Of a stretch of 36,989 nucleotides of DNA, positions 32,419 to 36,989 are shown piece after piece. The stretch comes from Pectobacterium brasiliense (GTDB taxonomy: Bacteria > Pseudomonadota > Gammaproteobacteria > Enterobacterales > Enterobacteriaceae), in the NCBI RefSeq assembly GCF_013449685.1, contig NZ_JACDSF010000074.1:1-36989 (forward strand), given 5' to 3'. A model generated the notes under the pieces. It worked only from the letters and a program-made list of their open reading frames with translations. It was not told the origin of the DNA and searched no databases. Position 1 is the first letter of the stretch, and every line of letters starts with the position of its first letter. Position numbers and translations under genes: made by a program.

Positions 32419-33010
32419 ATGAAGCTGATCGGTATGCTTGATTCGCCGTATGTACGGCGTGTGGCTGTTTCACTGGCGTATTACGGCGTAGCGTTTGAAA
32501 ACCAGCACCTTTGACGCGTTTGCACAGCTTAATCCGGTGGTGAAAGCACCGACGTTGATTTTGGATGATGGCACGCAACTGATGGACTCGTCGCTGATCC
32601 TCAGCTATTTCGAGGCGCAGGCTGATGCACAGCATAAGTTACTTCCTACAGATCCGGCCGCGCTGGCGACTGATTTAGCCCTGCTGGGCGTGATTCTGGC
32701 CGCCAGTGAAAAAGCCGTGCAGCACGTTTATGAGCACAACCTGCGCCCGGCGGAGAAGCAGCATCAGCCGTGGACCGATCGCGTGACCGGGCAGTTACTG
32801 GCGGCTTGACATGCGTGGCAAACCGCGCTTAACACCCGCACCACCGCGCAGGAAAAGCCGGATCAGGTGGAGATCACCAGCGCCGTGGTGTGGAGTTTTA
32901 TTCAGCTGATGATACCGGACGTGGTAAAGGCAGATGCGTTCACGGCGATTGCCGCACATGCAAAGAAATGGGAAGCGCAGGACGCGTTCAGGGGATATCC
33001 GCAGAAGTGA
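32419..33010 (+). pseudogene. glutathione S-transferase, frameshift plus stop
   Basis: ATG 32419 (AAGGA upstream) starts MKLIGMLDSPYVRRVAVSLA, the thioredoxin-fold N-terminus of a GST with the catalytic SPYVRR region. The frame breaks near 32508 and continues as FDAFAQLNPVVKAPTLILDD and LMDSSLILSYFE. A TGA at 32807-32809 then interrupts LLAA-HAWQTALNT, where a Trp codon would fit. The rest is readable to the stop at 33010. A ~200-residue enzyme is expected. Two lesions argue for true decay rather than a read error. Confidence 0.8.
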
Positions 33011-33013
33011 GAG

Positions 33014-33044
33014 ACGGGTCGATCGGAAAAGATGATCGACCCCT
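33014..33044. repeat. 31-base hairpin repeat, copy 1
   Basis: GGGTCGATC and GATCGACCC arms around GGAAAAGAT. The whole 31 bases recur exactly at 33136-33166. It lies four bases after the glutathione S-transferase stop, where a terminator or a REP-like unit would be. Confidence 0.7.
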
Positions 33045-33135
33045 ACAGGATTTTGCAGGTACTCACTCGTAGTGGCTGACCATTTTTTCCGGTCAGCCAG
33101 CAAAGCCGACCTGACCCATTGTGCACACCATCAGC

Positions 33136-33166
33136 ACGGGTCGATCGGAAAAGATGATCGACCCCT
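33136..33166. repeat. 31-base hairpin repeat, copy 2
   Basis: Identical to the copy at 33014-33044 and in the same orientation. The 90 bases between them hold no gene, and neither does 33167-33388. Confidence 0.7.
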
Positions 33167-33388
33167 TATATCTTGATCGTTACTCAATATCGCGTAATGA
33201 TCCCCGACAGATCATCGGGAAGATGTGGGTGAGATGGTTCAACCCCTTGGGCATCAAGCCTGCCTCGTAGATTAATCCCCCACATCTTATTTTCCCCGCC
33301 TTTAAGACTGAACGGTATCTTGTGCCACGAGCACGCATTTATAAGGAAGGTCACGGCGGTTTACTGATGTTTTTCCCGGAGAATAAAC

Positions 33389-33609
33389 ATGACAACCCTC
33401 ACGCATGTTGGCATTGATGTCGCCTCAAAAAATTCGATATTGCCGCCATCACCGGCGATAAAAAGTATAAAACCAAAGTCTTTTCAAACACCTCAAAAGG
33501 CTTCAGCGAGCTGCTTAACTGGCTTGAGCCTTACAGGGAATGCCATATCTGCCTTGAGGCAACGGGAGCCTACAGCGAACCCATCGCCACCTTCCTCTGC
33601 GATGCGGGC
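33389..33609 (+). pseudogene. IS110-family transposase fragment cut by an IS3 element
   Basis: ATG 33389 gives MTTLTHVGIDVAS. After one frame change it reads FDIAAITGDKKYKTKVFSNT, then NWLEPYRECHICLEATGAYS. This is the RuvC-like N-terminus of an IS110 transposase (the D in GIDVA and the E in CLEATG). It stops at the IS3 end at 33610 and the rest is not found to the right. It differs from the intact IS110 at 22428. Confidence 0.75.
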
Positions 33610-33617
33610 TGTAGTGG

Positions 33618-34808
<1,191 letters not shown>

Positions 34809-35018
34809 TTATGTTGAGGCAAGAGTATCACCTCTGTTCAGGTGGCCAAATTAACTATGCCACTACAAACATCTCATTAAAGACCACCTCCTACCGCAAA
34901 GTAGCTCTAGCTAGTTTATGCAGCCCATATCAAATGGTGGTCATTCTGGTGGTCTTGACAGAAGGGGATTTCAGGTTTAGCTTACTTATTAGCCAGTTAC
35001 TGGCAAAGGCGATCCCAG

Positions 35019-35404
35019 TCAGAGGAGCCAATTTAAAGAAAGCAGACGTTCATTGACGTCTGCTTTTTTGCTTTTTATCAATTGGTTATCCCCTTCTTTA
35101 GGTTCACCCTCGTTCACCAAAAAACACTCGAAGCCATACCCTTTTGCTGTTAAAAATACGGGTAAAGCGGGTTCGATTTCGTTTTTACCAGCAATCGACC
35201 ATGGGTCAGTGGTTTTGTCTGCACCAGGTACCGGTTTACCCTCTGCTTTCGCCTGATTACGCCAGTTATACAGGGTAGCTCGGCTATCCCTTCCCTCTGT
35301 GCAACTACGGTGACGGCCATGTTGTAGGGCGGCAGTAATTTCGCCAATGCGGCTGATTTACGTTCGGGTGAAATACGCTTCACGGTCTGTTCCCATCCTA
35401 TCAT
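35019..35404 (-). pseudogene. IS3-type transposase OrfA remnant
   Basis: ATG 35404 starts MIGWEQTVKRISPERKSAAL, then AKLLPPYNMAVTVVAQREGI. One frame change near 35300 restores ATLYNWRNQAKAEGKPVPGA and DKTTDPWS, a helix-turn-helix transposase subunit. After WS the sequence is unrelated (IAGKNEIEPALPVFLTAKGY) and runs over the hairpin at 35039. The join near 35195 is an old deletion or recombination point. Confidence 0.6.
35039..35069 (+). terminator. strong rho-independent terminator
   Basis: AGCAGACGT (35041-35049), loop TCATTG, ACGTCTGCT, then six T residues. It is a perfect nine-pair stem and reads well on the plus strand. The A run before it also allows minus-strand use. No intact gene precedes it now, so it is probably left from a lost gene. 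Confidence 0.75.
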
Positions 35405-35450
35405 TAGTGTTTTAGATGGGGTGACAACTATTCTAACAGAGGGGCACAGG

Positions 35451-35738
35451 TCAACGTGTTCTGAATTTGGTTATAATACGTTCACGATCTCGCCTTGGAT
35501 TGTTGACCAATAGTTCAAAATATTTACCTGCTAATTGAGTCGCTAATGTCGCACAGGATTTATCTGGCACCTTACTTAAGGTCAGTGTTAAAACATTAGC
35601 ACCACTATTCATTGTGCTATACCCCAATGAATAGATACTCACTACCGGAGCCTTAAAAAGGCTATCGGCTAATAGTACTTGTGATGTAAACCTGCTGGTT
35701 AGAAATAAACATAGCCATCTTGCTCTCTTGAATATCAT
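35451..35738 (-). CDS. possible type IV pilin (PilS-like) fragment
   Basis: The 95-residue frame has MNSGANVLTLTLSKVPDKSC and ATLATQLAGKYFELLVNN. The 'LTLTLSKVP-x-x-x-C-x-x-LATxL' run resembles the C-terminal part of plasmid PilS-type pilins. The prepilin leader (G/FTLxE helix) is absent, so it would be a fragment. The call is weak and the frame may be a chance ORF with a remnant inside. Confidence 0.3.
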   Translation of the reverse strand: MIFKRARWLCLFLTSRFTSQVLLADSLFKAPVVSIYSLGYSTMNSGANVLTLTLSKVPDKSCATLATQLAGKYFELLVNNPRRDRERIITKFRTR

Positions 35739-35893
35739 ACATCTTCCTGAAATTTCTTAATGTATACTCAGGAGATAATCAATTTATTTTATGTTAACAA
35801 GTGTCTGGGATGTTATCTCATTATTTTAATGTTGCTAAATAAAAACGTAAGACTTATGATCACCCCGATGAATAACTATCCGGACAATCAATT

Positions 35894-36295
35894 ATGAGTG
35901 AAGCTCTAAAAGTATTAAACAACATTCGCACCCTGCGCGCTCAGGCACGTGAAACCGATCTGGCAACATTGGAAGAAATGCTGGAGAAGTTAACGACTAT
36001 TGTTGAAGATCGTCGTGAAGAAGAGGCCAGCGCACAGCAACAAAATGCTGAACGTCAGGCCAAAATTGAAGCCTTACGCGCTAAATTATTAGAGGATGGT
36101 ATCGATCCGGCTGAACTGCTTGGCTCTGTATCTGCGACCAAATCAGGTAAAGCGAAACGTGAGCCTCGCCCTGCCAAATATAAATATGTCGATGAAAACG
36201 GCAATGAGAAATTATGGACAGGTCAGGGACGTACACCTAAAGCGATTGCTGCTGCGATTGAGAGTGGCAAAAAGCTGGAAGATTTTGAGATCTGA
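35894..36295 (+). CDS. hns: H-NS family nucleoid protein (paralogue)
   Basis: The 133-residue protein has the H-NS layout. The N-terminal oligomerisation region is [20 protein letters not shown] and LEEMLEKL, followed by a coiled coil. The DNA-binding domain ends with [20 protein letters not shown] and [17 protein letters not shown] (the GQGRTP AT-hook-like loop). H-NS binds AT-rich DNA and silences acquired genes. The loop and coiled-coil sequence differ from chromosomal H-NS of E. coli, so this looks like an island- or plasmid-encoded paralogue that could alter silencing of the AT-rich genes here. ATG 35894 has only a weak binding site (CGGA). Confidence 0.85.
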   Translation: MSEALKVLNNIRTLRAQARETDLATLEEMLEKLTTIVEDRREEEASAQQQNAERQAKIEALRAKLLEDGIDPAELLGSVSATKSGKAKREPRPAKYKYVDENGNEKLWTGQGRTPKAIAAAIESGKKLEDFEI

Positions 36296-36310
36296 TGCAC
36301 GAATCAACCT

Positions 36311-36335
36311 GCAACCCTGTTTATTATAGGGTTGC
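36311..36335. terminator. hairpin after the H-NS paralogue
   Basis: GCAACCCT and AGGGTTGC pair perfectly around a nine-base loop, 15 bases past the stop. There is no long T run, so termination is plausible but not certain. Confidence 0.5.
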
Positions 36336-36435
36336 ACACTGAATAAACACAGATTGTGTTTTGCCTCGATCATCTCAACTTATCACCAAAATCATTATAG
36401 ATAACATGGGCTTTAAAAGTGCAGGTAGAGCCTAA

Positions 36436-36914
36436 CTACCACCGCAGCGTAGATGTTGGAATAAATGCGACCTCGGTAACTATATTATCTTCATCGTAAT
36501 CTATCTTGATACTGGTTGGAATATGTCTCCCCCCTGATGAAAACAAGTCAACCCATCCAAACGACTCATTCATTATGACTTGCGGTGGTGTACTACGTAT
36601 TGGATTACAAAATACTTCACGCACCCACTCACGAGACATCTTGCTCTGCTTCAGTAACGGCGCAGGAAGATCATTCAGGAATGCCCAACCTGCAATGGCT
36701 TTATTCTGAATCATAAGAGTAATCTCTATGAGAGTTTTATTATTTCGTTCAAATGCAAGAAAAACCCCTTCTTTCGGTATATCCAAACTAAGCACTGAAG
36801 AGCCTGAAGAGCCTTTAGGTGTTTTTTTATAAGAAATTAAACCTGCAGCAATAATATCAAAATATTTCTCACCGAGATGTCTAATCTAATCAGTGCATCA
36901 ACATCTACTGTCAT
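36436..36914 (-). pseudogene. DUF6392-like protein, frameshifted near its start
   Basis: The start ATG 36914 gives MTVDVDALI. The frame then breaks near 36880 and resumes as RHLGEKYFDIIAAGLISYKK, continuing through SSGSSVLSLDIPKEGVFLAF to the stop at 36436. The full product would be ~158 residues. The pattern (VLSLDIPKEGVFLAF, then PSPL-x-x-x-MSREWV and FGWVDLF) recalls the DUF6392 family, often found beside colicin or pyocin genes. That link is from memory. One missing or added base near 36880 inactivates it unless it is a sequencing error. Confidence 0.55.
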
Positions 36915-36989
36915 TGATATAACCCTTGCTTATCATTCAAACCATGCATTTTTCCCTTGCAGCTTCTGGTAATGACTCTAATTGGTTGA

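Overview
The window is an accessory (defence-island type) segment from a member of the Enterobacterales. The evidence is protein-level: an H-NS paralogue of enterobacterial type, IS families common in Enterobacter/Klebsiella-like genomes (IS66, IS200, IS110, IS3), ArdC-type antirestriction genes and a CloDF13-type MobC. I cannot name the species. Base composition is mosaic: AT-rich single genes (about 6.0-9.1 kb and 20.7-24.9 kb) lie next to GC-rich blocks (about 26.7-33.0 kb). There are no rRNA, tRNA or CRISPR loci that I can see.

Layout. 0-1 kb: the end of a mobilisation gene (MobC-like) and a small coiled-coil gene. 1.2-2.4 kb: a dGTPase-like HD phosphohydrolase. 2.5-3.8 kb: gene debris (a CbrC-family pseudogene with several frameshifts and an IS1182-type transposase remnant). 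3.9-4.9 kb: a permuted NlpC/P60-like (YiiX-type) protein. 5-9.1 kb: small AT-rich single genes, namely a PD-(D/E)XK-like protein, two unknown proteins (one secreted) and a SMEK-domain protein. 9.3-11.2 kb: a two-gene CBASS (CD-NTase plus S-4TM membrane effector). 11.7-14.9 kb: an ArdC gene cut by an IS66 element whose TnpC is frameshifted. 15.1-19.4 kb: a catalytic-domain-only tyrosine recombinase, then on the minus strand a PHP/SMC-type ATPase (TrlF-like) and a HEPN-motif protein. 20-24.9 kb: an IS200 element, a KAP P-loop NTPase, an IS110 element and an unknown protein. 25.3-26.3 kb: a complete second ArdC. 26.7-27.4 kb: a frameshifted glutathione peroxidase coupled to a truncated P-loop kinase. 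27.5-30.8 kb: an HNH nuclease plus AAA ATPase pair (Septu/PtuAB-like). 31.0-33.0 kb: a TetR regulator with two matching palindromes, an unknown gene and a decayed glutathione S-transferase. 33.4-36.9 kb: IS debris, a complete-length IS3 element, a possible pilin fragment, an H-NS paralogue and a frameshifted DUF6392-like gene.

How it fits together. At least four units look like anti-phage systems by family (dGTPase, CBASS, HNH/AAA pair, and the TrlF/HEPN/KAP genes), and ArdC would protect incoming DNA from host restriction. Most defence genes are single or two-gene units. Several lie beside copies of a short imperfect dyad repeat (consensus beginning TCCGCTCCTCGCTC). The two ArdC copies are direct repeats that enclose about 13.6 kb, so recombination between them could delete or circularise the middle of the island. 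The H-NS paralogue at the edge may silence the AT-rich genes.

The most unusual feature is in the HNH/AAA pair. The first ~300 residues of the ATPase look like a complete copy of its partner nuclease in which the catalytic histidine position has become arginine.
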